Position numbers and translations under genes: made by a program. A stretch of DNA of 37,954 nucleotides from Rhodanobacteraceae bacterium (GTDB lineage: Bacteria; Pseudomonadota; Gammaproteobacteria; Xanthomonadales; Rhodanobacteraceae), in the NCBI GenBank assembly GCA_025928585.1, contig JAICJG010000014.1, positions 1 to 37,954 of the forward strand, written 5' to 3'. The notes beneath the pieces are model-generated. The model was not told the origin of the DNA. It saw nothing but the letters and a program-made list of their open reading frames with translations, and ran no database searches. Below, piece by piece: positions 9,422 to 19,113 of this stretch; position 1 is the first letter of the stretch, and every line of letters starts with the position of its first letter.

Positions 9422-12247
9422 TCAGCGCAGCGCCAGGAAATCGGTGCTGACCGCCATCCGCACGGCGTCGAGTCGCGGCCGGGCACGGCCCAACGCGCCG
9501 AGCAGCACATCGCGGGTCGCTTCGGCGCGCGCGATTTCCTCGTGGCGCACCGACCCGTTGCATTCGGCCAGCGCGCGCAGTCGTGCCACCCGCGCGTCCA
9601 GGGCTATGCGCGCCTGGGCTACCGCCATGCCGGTGACATCGAGCGCGCGTTCGGTCGCCAGCGCGGCGGTCCTTTCCAGCATCGGCGGCACGATCTGGGT
9701 GAGATAGCGGCGATAGCGGGAAATGTCGAGCGGCCGCTCGCGGGCGCGTGCGAGCGCCTGGGGAGACGGCACGTAGTCGCGTTGCGCGAGCCGCGAATCG
9801 ACCCGGATGCAGACCGGCGTCGGCGGCAGGAACCGCGGCGCATCCAGCCGCACGTCGGCGATGCATTCGAGCACGTACAGGGCTTCCAGCAGCACGGTGC
9901 GCGGCGGCAGCGACGGGTCGACGAGGAACGCGGCGTTTCCGAATTCCCCGGCCAGCAACAGGTCGCAGGCGCCCGCGACCAGCGGATGGTCCATCCGCAG
10001 GAGGTCGAGTTCCTCACGGGCGAGCGCGAGCCCGCGGTCCGGGGTCACGCGGCGCGGGCCGTCGACGAAGCCGGGCAGGGCATCGGTGGTCAGGAACTCG
10101 GGATCCAGCAGGAGACTGCCGTCGCCGAGCTCCTCGACGTGCACGCCGAACGGCTCGAAGCATTGCTGGATCAGGGCCTGCGTATCCGCATCCTCGTCGG
10201 CCGCGCGCATCGCCTCCAGCAGCGCGGTTCCCCCGGCGTGGCGGGTGGCGAGCTCCAGCAGCCGATCGCGGCCGTCGCGGATCGCCTGCGAAAGCTCGGC
10301 GTGGGTGCTGGCGGTCGCCGCCACCAGGTCGTCGAGTTCGGGATCGTCGGATTCGCCGCCCGCGGCGTGTGCGCGCGCGACCTCGACCAGCGTGTCGCCG
10401 AACCGGCGCAGCAGTTCGCGGCCGTCGGCCGGCGATTCGCGCAATACGCGCGTACCGTCGGCATGCCAGCGCACCAGCGCTTCCTGTGCGGTGCCCGGCA
10501 ACAGGGGCACGTGCAGGGTCACCGGATGGCGCTGGCCCAGGCGGTCCAGCCTTCCGACGCGCTGCTCGATCAGGTCGGGATCGAGCGGCAGGTCCCATGG
10601 CACCAGGCGATGCGCGAACTGGAAGTTGCGGCCCTCGGAACCGATTTCCGAACACAGCAGGAGGCGCGCGCCGTCGGGCTGCGCGAACCACGCGGCCGCG
10701 CGATCGCGTTGCAGCAGCGTCAGGCCCTCGTGGAACATGGCCACGCTCGCTCCCGTGCGGGTGCGCAGGGCCGCGTCGAGCGCCTCGACCTTGGCGCGGC
10801 TGCCGGCGATCAACAGGAACTTGTCGTCGCGGTGTGTTTCGAGCAACTGCACCAGCCACGGCAGGCGCGGATCGCCTGCGTAGTCGAGCGCGCGCTGTGC
10901 CGTCGCGTGCACATCGTCCTCGAACTCGGCCAGCAGGTCGGTGCCGGCGCTGGCCGCGGATGCCGGGAGACCGGTTGCGATTTCGAGCCGGCGCCCGGGA
11001 AATCCGCCGACCGTGTCGCGGCGGCTGCGGTACATCACCCGCCCGGTGCCGTGGCGGTCGATCAGGGCCGAAAGCAGCGCGTCGGCGCCTTCGGGATAGG
11101 CGGCGACCAGCGCGTGCAGGGCGGGATCGTGCGGGAAACGCTCGCACAGTCCGGCGCGCTCGGCGTCGTCGAGCGGCTCGCCGGCCGCGATCCGTTCGGC
11201 CACGGGCGAGAGCGCCGCGTAGCGTTCGGACTCCGCGAGGTAGGCCTCGAGACTGTCGAAGCGTGCCGGGTCGAGCAGGCGCAGGCGGGCGAAGTGCGCG
11301 CGACGGCCGAGCTGTTCCGGGGTCGCGGTCAGCAGGATCACGCTCGGTGCGATCGCGGCGAGTGCCTCGACCGCGCGGTACTCGGGGCTCGCGGTCTCCG
11401 GCGTCCACTCCAGGTGATGCGCCTCGTCGACCACCAGCATGTCCCAGCCGGCTGCGGCGGCCTGCGCCGTGCGTTGCGGAGCATGCGCCAACCACGACAG
11501 CGAAGCGATCACGAGTTGCTCGTCGTCGAACGGATTGGCGGTGGGCTCCGAGGATGTAACGGCCGTGCAGCGCTCCTCGTCGAGGATGGCGAAATCGAGC
11601 TGGAACCGCCTGCGTATTTCCACGAACCACTGCACCAGCAGCGCGTCGGGCAGCAGGATCAGCACACGCGCGGCACGGCCGGTCGCCAGCATGCGCGCGA
11701 TGAGCATGCCCGCCTCGATGGTCTTGCCGAGGCCCGCTTCGTCGGCAAGCAGCGTCCGTGGATGCTCGCGCTCCATGCAGGCCGCCACCACGCCGAGCTG
11801 GTGCGGCAGCAGGTCCACCCGGGCCGACAGGATGCCCCACGCGCCGGAATGCCGCGATGCCGCGCGCGCCAGCAGCACCTGCTTGCGCAACTCGTAGTGG
11901 TGCGGCCGGTCCACGCGTGCCGACACCAGCCGCGCGTCGGCGTGCGACAACGATTGCTCGTCGTCGAGCTGGCCTTCGACCAGTTCGCGCTTCTCGCCCG
12001 AGTACACGAGCAGGCCATCGCGCAGGTCGATCCGCTCGACCACGAACGACACGCCGCGGCCCGCGATACGTTGCCCGACGCGGAAGGTGGCGCGCGCAAG
12101 TGGTGCGCCCTGCGTCGAATAGTTGCGGACCACGCCGGACTTGGCGAACAGCACCTGCACGGCACGTTCGTCGACCCTCAGAATCGTGCCGAGGCCGAGC
12201 TCGGGTTCCGCGTCCGACATCCAGCGTTGACCGGGGGTGTAATCCAT
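9422..12247 (-). CDS. rapA: RNA polymerase-associated SWI2/SNF2 ATPase RapA
   Basis: MDYTPGQRWMSDAEPELGLGTI ... LADEAGLGKTIEAGMLIARML ... VVDEAHHLEW ... LLCSEIGSEGRNFQFAHRLVPWDLPLDPDLIEQRVGRLDRLGQ. Confidence 0.95.
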   Translation of the reverse strand: MDYTPGQRWMSDAEPELGLGTILRVDERAVQVLFAKSGVVRNYSTQGAPLARATFRVGQRIAGRGVSFVVERIDLRDGLLVYSGEKRELVEGQLDDEQSLSHADARLVSARVDRPHHYELRKQVLLARAASRHSGAWGILSARVDLLPHQLGVVAACMEREHPRTLLADEAGLGKTIEAGMLIARMLATGRAARVLILLPDALLVQWFVEIRRRFQLDFAILDEERCTAVTSSEPTANPFDDEQLVIASLSWLAHAPQRTAQAAAAGWDMLVVDEAHHLEWTPETASPEYRAVEALAAIAPSVILLTATPEQLGRRAHFARLRLLDPARFDSLEAYLAESERYAALSPVAERIAAGEPLDDAERAGLCERFPHDPALHALVAAYPEGADALLSALIDRHGTGRVMYRSRRDTVGGFPGRRLEIATGLPASAASAGTDLLAEFEDDVHATAQRALDYAGDPRLPWLVQLLETHRDDKFLLIAGSRAKVEALDAALRTRTGASVAMFHEGLTLLQRDRAAAWFAQPDGARLLLCSEIGSEGRNFQFAHRLVPWDLPLDPDLIEQRVGRLDRLGQRHPVTLHVPLLPGTAQEALVRWHADGTRVLRESPADGRELLRRFGDTLVEVARAHAAGGESDDPELDDLVAATASTHAELSQAIRDGRDRLLELATRHAGGTALLEAMRAADEDADTQALIQQCFEPFGVHVEELGDGSLLLDPEFLTTDALPGFVDGPRRVTPDRGLALAREELDLLRMDHPLVAGACDLLLAGEFGNAAFLVDPSLPPRTVLLEALYVLECIADVRLDAPRFLPPTPVCIRVDSRLAQRDYVPSPQALARARERPLDISRYRRYLTQIVPPMLERTAALATERALDVTGMAVAQARIALDARVARLRALAECNGSVRHEEIARAEATRDVLLGALGRARPRLDAVRMAVSTDFLALR

Positions 12248-12630
12248 TGCCGCTTCGCTGCGTGGAAACCGCCTATTATCGCGCGCCGCGACGTTTTCGC
12301 ACATTCATCGTCGTGCAGGCGAAGAAACAGGGTATTTCACGGCACGCAGCAACGACCGCGCCGCCGGAGCGACGCGAACGGCGTGGCCTGGCCCGAAGGT
12401 CCGGAGCGCAGGATGCCCCGGGGTTTGCCGGCGAGGGGCCGCGGCGACGCCGCGTCCGGCCTGCCGCCTTGAGCCGCGTTGCCCGGTACTCCCGTCGTGC
12501 GTCGCGTTTCCGACCATTGCCGCAGCAAGTTGTGGTGGACGCCGGTGAGCCGCTCGGCCGCGGTGGCAACGAATAGGGTCGATCCGGCACGCCGCGGCGC
12601 TGCATCGAACGCCTGTCCGGCGCGCAGACG

Positions 12631-12660
12631 AAAAAAGACGCCGCAATTGCGTGCGGCGTC
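12631..12660 (-). terminator. Rho-independent terminator downstream of the first M13 peptidase gene
   Basis: On the minus strand: GACGCCGCACGCAATTGCGGCGTC followed by TTTTTT; 9-bp GC-rich stem and U tract. Confidence 0.88.
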
Positions 12661-12691
12661 TGAAGTCCGAGCATGCAGCAGGGATGCCTTG

Positions 12692-12754
12692 CTGGTCCCT
12701 GGTCCCTGGTTCCGAGTCCCGAGTCCCGGTCCCGGTCCAGGGTCCCGGGTCCCC
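12692..12754. repeat. Degenerate heptamer array (GGGACTC/GGGACCC/GGGACCA units on the minus strand)
   Basis: Minus strand reads GGGACCC GGGACCC TGGACC GGGACC GGGACTC GGGACTC GGAACCA GGGACCA GGGACCA; abuts the stop codon of the M13 gene. Confidence 0.9.
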
Positions 12755-14907
12755 TACCAGATCTTCACCAGCTTGTCGCCGGTATGCGCCATCTTGCTCC
12801 CCGGCTTGCACTGGAACGCCTGTGCGAACTGCGGCATGTTGCTCGCCGCGGCGAACGCGCGGATCTTGTCGGGCGAGTGCGGATCGACGTTGAGCAGGAG
12901 CTCGGTGGTCTTCTCGCGGGAAGTGCCTTCCCACACGCGCGCCGAGTTCAGGAAGAAGCGCTGGTCCTCGGTCATGCCGTCGATCTTCTCGTCGGCTTCC
13001 TTGGGATCGGCCTTGAGCGCCGCCTGCAGCGCCGTGTAAGCAATGTTGAGGCCGCCGAGGTCGCCGATGTTCTCACCGAGGGTGAGCTTGCCGTTGACGT
13101 GCAGATCGGGTTTGTCGGAGATTGGCGTATACGCGTCGAACTGCTTGACCAGCGCCGCCGTGCGGGCGTCGAACTTCTTCTTGTCCTGCGGCGTCCACCA
13201 GTTGACCCGGTTGCCGTGGCCGTCGAACTGGCTGCCCTGGTCGTCGAAGCCGTGGCTAGATTCGTGGCCGATCACGTAGCCGATGCCGCCGTAGTTCACC
13301 GCGTCGTCGCCCTTGGCATAGAAGAACGGCGGCTGCAGGATCGCGGCCGGGAAGTTGATGGTGTTGGTGGTCGGGTCGTAGTAGGCGTTGATCGTCTGCG
13401 GCGTCATGCCCCATTCCTTGCGATCCGTGGCCTTGCCGATCTTGCCGATGTCGTAGTGGTAGTTGTATTTCGACGCTGCCTCGAGATTGGCGTACCACTT
13501 GCCCGGCTGGATGGCCAGGCCCGACCAGTCGCGCCATTCGCCCTTGTCGGGGTAGCCGATCTTGGGCAGGAACAGGGACCATTTCTCGAGCGCCTTCTTC
13601 TTGGTGGCCGCGCTCATCCAGTCGAGGTTCTCGATGTGCTCCTTCAACGCGTCGCGCACATTGGTGACCAGTTGTTCGGCACGCTGCTTGGATTCGGGCG
13701 GGAAGTACTTGGCGACGTACAGCTCGCCGAGTCCCATCCCCATCGCGCGGTTGACCGCGCCCACCACGCGCTTCCAGCGCTCCTTCTGCTCGGGCTGGCC
13801 GCGCAAGGTCTTGTCGTAAAAGTCGAAGTGGTTTTCCTGGAACGGTTGGCTGAGTGCCGTGGAGGCGTCGCTGACGAGGTGGAATTTCAGGTACGCCTGC
13901 CACTGGTTCACCGGGGCATGCGCCAGCAGCTTGTCGAACTCGGCGATGAACTTCGGCTGCGACAGCGAGAAGCCCTTGCCGACGTCGACGCCTTGGGTCT
14001 TGAAGAACTTGTCCCAACTGAAGTGCGGGCTGACCTTGTCCGCCTCCGCCACGGTCATGAAGTGGTATTCGTTGTCGAGATCGCGCAGTTCGGTCGGCGA
14101 CAGCGAGGCCTTGGCGAGCTCGGTTTCGAACTTCAATACTTCGTCGGCCTGCCTGTTCGCCTCGGCGTCCGGCGTGCCCACCAGCGCCAGCGACTTCGCG
14201 ATGTACTTGACGTACGCGTCGCGGATGTCCTTGTATTTCGGGGACAGGTAGTAGTCGCGGGTGGGAAGGCCCAAGCCGTCCTGGAAGACGTAGCCGATTT
14301 GCCGGGTGGCGTCCTTGAAATCGGCGCCCGATCCGAAGGAGAAGACATAGCTGTCGCCGTTGTTGTAGCTTGTGTCGATGAAGTTGGCGATGTCGGCCGG
14401 TGTCTTCAGCGCGTCGATCGCCGCGAGTTGCGGCTTGATCGGGCCGTAGCCCAGCTTGTCGATGGCCGCTTCGTCCATGCCCGCTGCATACAGGTTGCCG
14501 AGCTTCTGCTCCAGTGCGCTGCCCTTGTGCCCGTTGGCGCCCTGCGCGGCGGCCTCGAGGATCTGTTTCTGTTGCTGCATGCTGCGTTCGTGCAGGATGC
14601 CGAATGCGCCCCAGCGGGTCTGGTCGGACGGGATCGGATTGGCCTTGTTCCACTTCGCATTGACGTAGTCGGCGAAGTCGTTGCAGGGGTCGTACTGGTC
14701 GTCGAGGTCGAACGCGATCGGCTGTTCCGGAATGATCGCCACGGTCGAACCAGCGGCCGGAGCCGGCGCTGATTGCGTGGTCGCGGGCATCGCCGTCGAG
14801 GCGGCGGCCGCCGGGCTGTTCTGATTGTGGTCGTTGTTGCTGCAGCCGGCCACGGCCAGCGCCGCACCGATCGCCAATGCGACCGGGCTCAGCAGATGCT
14901 TGTGCAT
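12754..14907 (-). CDS. M13 family metallopeptidase, lipoprotein (copy 1)
   Basis: MHKHLLSPVALAIGAALAVAGCSNN (lipobox); GYVIGHESSHGFDDQGSQFD (HExxH); LGENIGDLGGLN (third ligand); NAYYDPTTNTINFPAAILQPPFF. Confidence 0.94.
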   Translation of the reverse strand: MHKHLLSPVALAIGAALAVAGCSNNDHNQNSPAAAASTAMPATTQSAPAPAAGSTVAIIPEQPIAFDLDDQYDPCNDFADYVNAKWNKANPIPSDQTRWGAFGILHERSMQQQKQILEAAAQGANGHKGSALEQKLGNLYAAGMDEAAIDKLGYGPIKPQLAAIDALKTPADIANFIDTSYNNGDSYVFSFGSGADFKDATRQIGYVFQDGLGLPTRDYYLSPKYKDIRDAYVKYIAKSLALVGTPDAEANRQADEVLKFETELAKASLSPTELRDLDNEYHFMTVAEADKVSPHFSWDKFFKTQGVDVGKGFSLSQPKFIAEFDKLLAHAPVNQWQAYLKFHLVSDASTALSQPFQENHFDFYDKTLRGQPEQKERWKRVVGAVNRAMGMGLGELYVAKYFPPESKQRAEQLVTNVRDALKEHIENLDWMSAATKKKALEKWSLFLPKIGYPDKGEWRDWSGLAIQPGKWYANLEAASKYNYHYDIGKIGKATDRKEWGMTPQTINAYYDPTTNTINFPAAILQPPFFYAKGDDAVNYGGIGYVIGHESSHGFDDQGSQFDGHGNRVNWWTPQDKKKFDARTAALVKQFDAYTPISDKPDLHVNGKLTLGENIGDLGGLNIAYTALQAALKADPKEADEKIDGMTEDQRFFLNSARVWEGTSREKTTELLLNVDPHSPDKIRAFAAASNMPQFAQAFQCKPGSKMAHTGDKLVKIW

Positions 14908-15040
14908 GGATGGGGTCCCTTGCGTTGCAAAAAAGGCGCGTAAGCGCCGGGTGAGCCCCGATTGTGCCAGTGCCGCCACGCGATGGGGCGCTACCGTGTC
15001 GAAAGTCATGGCGGACCCGCGCGGCGGAGTGCCAGGTTTT

Positions 15041-15171
15041 GCAGGTTGGGCTGATCCCGGACCGGTCCGCGAGCAGCCCGACAGCGGCCGAGCCGGTGCC
15101 GGCGGGATGAGCCACGACGCGCGTTGGGCTTCCCCCGGATCAGCTCCGGGGTCAGCACCGACCTGCAAGAG
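15041..15171. repeat. Dispersed intergenic repeat, copy A (GCAGGTTGGGCTGATCCCGG...TTGGGCTTCCCCCGGATC...ACCTGCAAGAG)
   Basis: Shares edge and core motifs with copies at 20931-21123 and 33019-33125; lies between the tandem M13 genes. Confidence 0.7.
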
Positions 15172-15284
15172 TACTCCGGCGTTGCACATTCCGTCGGCGC
15201 CGCCGGTTTCCCGGTGGCTGCACCACGACCGATGGCGCACCCCTGCGGATCGAGTGGTGCGCAAAGGCGTGGGCTTGGCGCCGG

Positions 15285-17444
15285 TTACCAGATCTTCACC
15301 AGCTGGTCGCCCGTATGCGCCATCTTGTCACCGGGCTTGCACTGGAACGCCTGCGCGAACTGCGGCATGTTGCTCGCGGCAGCGAACGCCCGGATCTTGT
15401 CCGGCGCATGCGGATCGACATTGAGCCGCAATTCAGCGGTCTTCTCGCGCGTGGTGCCCTCCCACACGCGCGCCGAACTGAGGAAGAAACGCTGGTCCTC
15501 GGTCATGCCGTCGATCTTTTCGTGGGCTTCCTCCGGATGGGCTTGCAAGGCTTTCTGCAACGCGGCGTAGGCGACGTTGAGGCCGCCGAGGTCGCCGATG
15601 TCCTCACCGAGGGTGAGCTTGCCATTGACGTGCAGGTCGGGTTTGCCGGGAATCGGCGTGTACGCGTCGAACTGTTTCACAAGTGCCGCAGTGCGCGCGT
15701 CGAATTTCTTCTTGTCCTGCGGTGTCCACCAGTTGGTGCGGTTGCCGTGGCCGTCGAACTGGCTGCCCTGATCGTCGAAACCGTGGCTTGATTCGTGCCC
15801 GATCACGTAACCGATGCCGCCGTAGTTCACCGCATCGTCGCCTTTCGCGTAGAAGAACGGCGGCTGCAGGATCGCGGCCGGGAAGTTGATGGTGTTGGTG
15901 GTCGGGTCGTAGTAGGCATTGACGGTCTGCGGGGTCATGTGCCATTCCTTGCGATCCGTCGCCTTGCCGATCTTGCCGATGTTGTAGTGGTAGTTGTACT
16001 TGTCCGCGGCCTCGAGGTTCGCGTAGAAGTTGCCGGGTTGAATGTCCAGTCCTGACCAGTCGCGCCACTCGCCCTTGTTCGGGTAGCCAATCTTCGGAAG
16101 GAACAGCGCCCACTTCTCGAGCGCCTTCTTCTTGGTCGCTTCGCTCATCCAGTCGAGGTTCTGGATGCGCTGCTTCAGCGCGTCACGGACGTTGGTCACC
16201 AGTTGCTCCGCACGCTGCTTGGCTTCCGGTGGGAAATACTTCGCGACGTACAGCTCGCCGAGCCCCATGCCCATCGCATCGTTGGTCAAGTCCACGACCC
16301 GCTTCCAGCGCGCCTTCTGCTGGGGCTGCCCGGCGAGCGTATGGTTGTAGAAGTCGAAGCGGTTTTGCTGGAAAGCCTGGCTGAGCGCCGGCGAGGCATC
16401 GCTGACCAGGTGGAATTTCAGATACGCCTGCCACTGCGGCATGGGCGCGGTCGCGAGCAGGTGGTCGAATTCCTTGATGAACTTGGGTTGCGACAGCGAA
16501 AAACCCTTGCCGACGTCCACGCCTTGCGCCTTGAAGAACTTGCCCCAACTGAAGTGCGGGCTGACCTTGTCGGCTTCGGCAACCGTCACGAAGTGATAGC
16601 GGTTGTCGAGGTCACGCAGCTCGGTCGGCGTCAGTGAGGCTTCGGCGAGTTCGGTTTCGAACTTCATCACCTCGTCGGCCTGCTTCTTTGCGTCGGCTTG
16701 CGGCGTGCCGACCAGTTGCAGCGACTTGGCGATGTAGGCGACGTAGGCATCGCGGATCTGCTTGTACTGCGGCTTGAAGTAATAGTCCCTGGTGGGCAGG
16801 CCAAGGCCGCTTTGGTTGACATAGCCGATCTGCTTCGCGGCGTTCTTGAAATCGGCCCTCGCAGAGAAGCGGAAAACGTAGCTGTCGCCGTTGTCGAAGC
16901 TCCGGTCGATGAAGTCCTGGATCTGCCCACGGTCCTTGAGTCCGTCGATCCTGGCGAGTTCGGGCTTGATCGGGTCGTAGCCCAGCTTGTCGATGGCCGT
17001 CGCATCCATGCCGGCCGCATACAGTTTCCCGAGTTTCTGTTCGAGCGCGGTGCCCTTGTTGTCCCTGGCGTCCTGCGCAGCGGCTTCGAGGAGCTGCCGC
17101 TGATCCTGCAGGCTCTGTTCGTACAACATGTAGAAGCCCCCCCAACTGGTCTCATCCGCCGGGATCGGATGGGCGGCGTTCCACTTCGCATTCACGTAGT
17201 CGGCGAAGTCGGTGCAGGGGTCATATTGGTTGTCGAGTTCGAATGCGATCGGCTGCGCCAGGGAGGCGCCGCCGGTGGAAGCCGGGGACGGAGCAGACAC
17301 CGTGTGCGCAGGAGCCGGTGCGACCGACGCGGGCTGCGCGGGGGACGAACCCGCCGTTCCGTGCGGGGACTGGCTGCATCCGGCTGTGGCGAGTGCCAGC
17401 CCGGTGGCCAGCGCGACGAGAGTAGTGATCAGGGGCTTGTGCAT
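15285..17444 (-). CDS. M13 family metallopeptidase, lipoprotein (copy 2)
   Basis: MHKPLITTLVALATGLALATAGCSQS (lipobox); GYVIGHESSHGFDDQGSQFD; LGEDIGDLGGLN; near-identical long blocks with copy 1. Confidence 0.94.
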   Translation of the reverse strand: MHKPLITTLVALATGLALATAGCSQSPHGTAGSSPAQPASVAPAPAHTVSAPSPASTGGASLAQPIAFELDNQYDPCTDFADYVNAKWNAAHPIPADETSWGGFYMLYEQSLQDQRQLLEAAAQDARDNKGTALEQKLGKLYAAGMDATAIDKLGYDPIKPELARIDGLKDRGQIQDFIDRSFDNGDSYVFRFSARADFKNAAKQIGYVNQSGLGLPTRDYYFKPQYKQIRDAYVAYIAKSLQLVGTPQADAKKQADEVMKFETELAEASLTPTELRDLDNRYHFVTVAEADKVSPHFSWGKFFKAQGVDVGKGFSLSQPKFIKEFDHLLATAPMPQWQAYLKFHLVSDASPALSQAFQQNRFDFYNHTLAGQPQQKARWKRVVDLTNDAMGMGLGELYVAKYFPPEAKQRAEQLVTNVRDALKQRIQNLDWMSEATKKKALEKWALFLPKIGYPNKGEWRDWSGLDIQPGNFYANLEAADKYNYHYNIGKIGKATDRKEWHMTPQTVNAYYDPTTNTINFPAAILQPPFFYAKGDDAVNYGGIGYVIGHESSHGFDDQGSQFDGHGNRTNWWTPQDKKKFDARTAALVKQFDAYTPIPGKPDLHVNGKLTLGEDIGDLGGLNVAYAALQKALQAHPEEAHEKIDGMTEDQRFFLSSARVWEGTTREKTAELRLNVDPHAPDKIRAFAAASNMPQFAQAFQCKPGDKMAHTGDQLVKIW

Positions 17445-17610
17445 GGGGGCTGCCTCTCGGTTCGCGGAAAGGGATGCCGCGCGCAGATGCGCAGTGATCG
17501 CAACCAAATCGTGACCATACGCCTGTGTACTGGCCGGGTAGCCTGCCGGAAGTCACGGCGACCCGGGCATGCGCCCGTGTTGCCGGGCCGCGATCGCTGC
17601 GCCGGCCGCG

Positions 17611-18186
17611 TCATCCGAGCAGAACGCGGTACAGCTCCCGATAGCCTGCCGACGGTTGCATGGGGTGGCTCTGCATCAACGCGATGCTGTCGAAGGTGAG
17701 TGCAGGGGGCGGCGCGGACAGTTGGCCGAACGCGCAGCCGGGCCGCAGGCGCGCCAGCGTGACATGCGGCCGGAACGGGCGAGCCTCGGAAGCGGACCCG
17801 GTGGCGCGAGCCTCCGTTTCGCAGGCGTTCGCGAGTTCCGCGAGCGTTGTGTCGTTGGCGAGTTCCAGCACCAGTTGGCGCGGCCGTGCGCGGTTCGGCC
17901 AGATGGCATAGCGGCGCGTGGCGAGCGGGTGCAATCGACGCGCCAGGGCCGGCAGGACTTCGGCGAGGCGCTGCTGTTGCGCGCGCGGGGCAGGGCCGAG
18001 GAACCGCAGCGTCAGGTGCAGCGCGTCGCGCTCCACCCATCGCAGGCGGCGGGCGGCGCCCGGGTGGGAGGCGGCGATTACGGCGCGGCACGCCAGCAGG
18101 CTTTCCGTGCCCGCGGCATCGGGAAGCAATGCGATGAAGCAGCGCGCGCCCTCGTCGAACGTGTGGGGCGCGGCCGCGGCGCTCAT
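17611..18186 (-). CDS. thpR: RNA 2',3'-cyclic phosphodiesterase (2H phosphoesterase)
   Basis: ALHLTLRFLG and RPHVTLARL (two HxTx motifs), start RCFIALLPD. Confidence 0.9.
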   Translation of the reverse strand: MSAAAAPHTFDEGARCFIALLPDAAGTESLLACRAVIAASHPGAARRLRWVERDALHLTLRFLGPAPRAQQQRLAEVLPALARRLHPLATRRYAIWPNRARPRQLVLELANDTTLAELANACETEARATGSASEARPFRPHVTLARLRPGCAFGQLSAPPPALTFDSIALMQSHPMQPSAGYRELYRVLLG

Positions 18187-18866
18187 GCGCCGGCGGTTTC
18201 GGCTGGCGTCCGTTGCGGCATGAGGTCCGGTTCGATGGCGGGCAACTGGCTGGGCCCGACCGCGCCACCGGAGACGAGGAACGCCATCGCCTGGTCCATG
18301 CTCCAGTCAGTCGCGATCAGGCGGTCCGTCGACACCAGTTCGAGGTAGCCGCCGGTCGGGTTGGGGGTGGTCGGCACATACACCGCCGCGATCTCGCGGC
18401 CGGCCGCATCCACGAACGTGCGGGTCACGAAACCGATCGATTTCAGTTGCGGCGACGGGAAATCGATCAGCACCACGCGCTGGGTGCCGCCGGGCTTGTT
18501 GCGCAACAGGGTCATCAGTTTCTTGACGCCGCCATAGATCGTGTGGACCAGTGGAATCCGTTCGAGCACCCGGTCGACGGCGCGCAGGATACGCCTCCCG
18601 AATACCTGCGTCGACAGCCAGCCCAGCAGATACAACGCGACGACGGTGAAGATGAAGGCGAGGATGGAAACCACCCAGTCGCGGTGCAGCGCGCGCGCCG
18701 CAACCGGGGCGCCGAGGCCCACCAGTTCGATGATGGTGGTCACGAGCGGTGCGCCGACACCCGCGAGCAGCGTGAACACGAACTTGAACACCACCCAGGT
18801 GATCCACACCGGAATGAATGCCAGGAGGCCGGTGACCAGGTAGCGCTTGATATGAAGTGCGGGCAT
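18183..18866 (-). CDS. DUF502 family membrane protein
   Basis: MPALHIKRYLVTGLLAFIPVWITWVVFKFVFTLL ... RIPLVHTIYGGVKKLMTLL ... VVLIDFPSPQLKSIGFVT ... VYVPTTPNPTGGYLELV; overlaps thpR by 4 bp. Confidence 0.92.
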   Translation of the reverse strand: MPALHIKRYLVTGLLAFIPVWITWVVFKFVFTLLAGVGAPLVTTIIELVGLGAPVAARALHRDWVVSILAFIFTVVALYLLGWLSTQVFGRRILRAVDRVLERIPLVHTIYGGVKKLMTLLRNKPGGTQRVVLIDFPSPQLKSIGFVTRTFVDAAGREIAAVYVPTTPNPTGGYLELVSTDRLIATDWSMDQAMAFLVSGGAVGPSQLPAIEPDLMPQRTPAETAGA

Positions 18867-19056
18867 GGACACGGCTGGGTACCCGGGATTCCGGCATTGT
18901 AGTGGAGCCACCCGCGATGGCTGCTGTGATCTTCCTCGCATGACTGACGCTGGCCATGGACCAGCGGCGAAATCGCGCGAGGGAGACTTCGTGGCGGCAG
19001 CGGCGCCTTGCTGCGCAGGCGCCGCTCGCCGAAATCCCGCGCTCCGAACGGGAATG

Positions 19057-19088
19057 AAAAAGCCGGCACGACTTGCGTCGCACCGGCT
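19057..19088 (-). terminator. Rho-independent terminator downstream of the S10 peptidase gene
   Basis: Minus strand AGCCGGTGCGACGCAAGTCGTGCCGGCTTTTT: long imperfect stem, GCAA loop, U tract. Confidence 0.85.
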
Positions 19089-19113
19089 GCTTGAGGACGG
19101 TCGAACAGACCGG

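Noticed and set aside
9392-12472. 1026-aa plus-strand ORF across the whole of rapA
   Set aside because: Antisense to a well-supported RapA gene; Arg/Gln/His-rich composition typical of shadow ORFs in high-GC DNA
12692-12754. Heptamer array as part of the M13 coding region
   Set aside because: It starts at the stop codon and lies in the 3' UTR before a terminator
12673-14772. 699-aa plus-strand ORF opposite the first M13 gene
   Set aside because: Antisense shadow; the M13 reading has signal peptide, lipobox and HExxH
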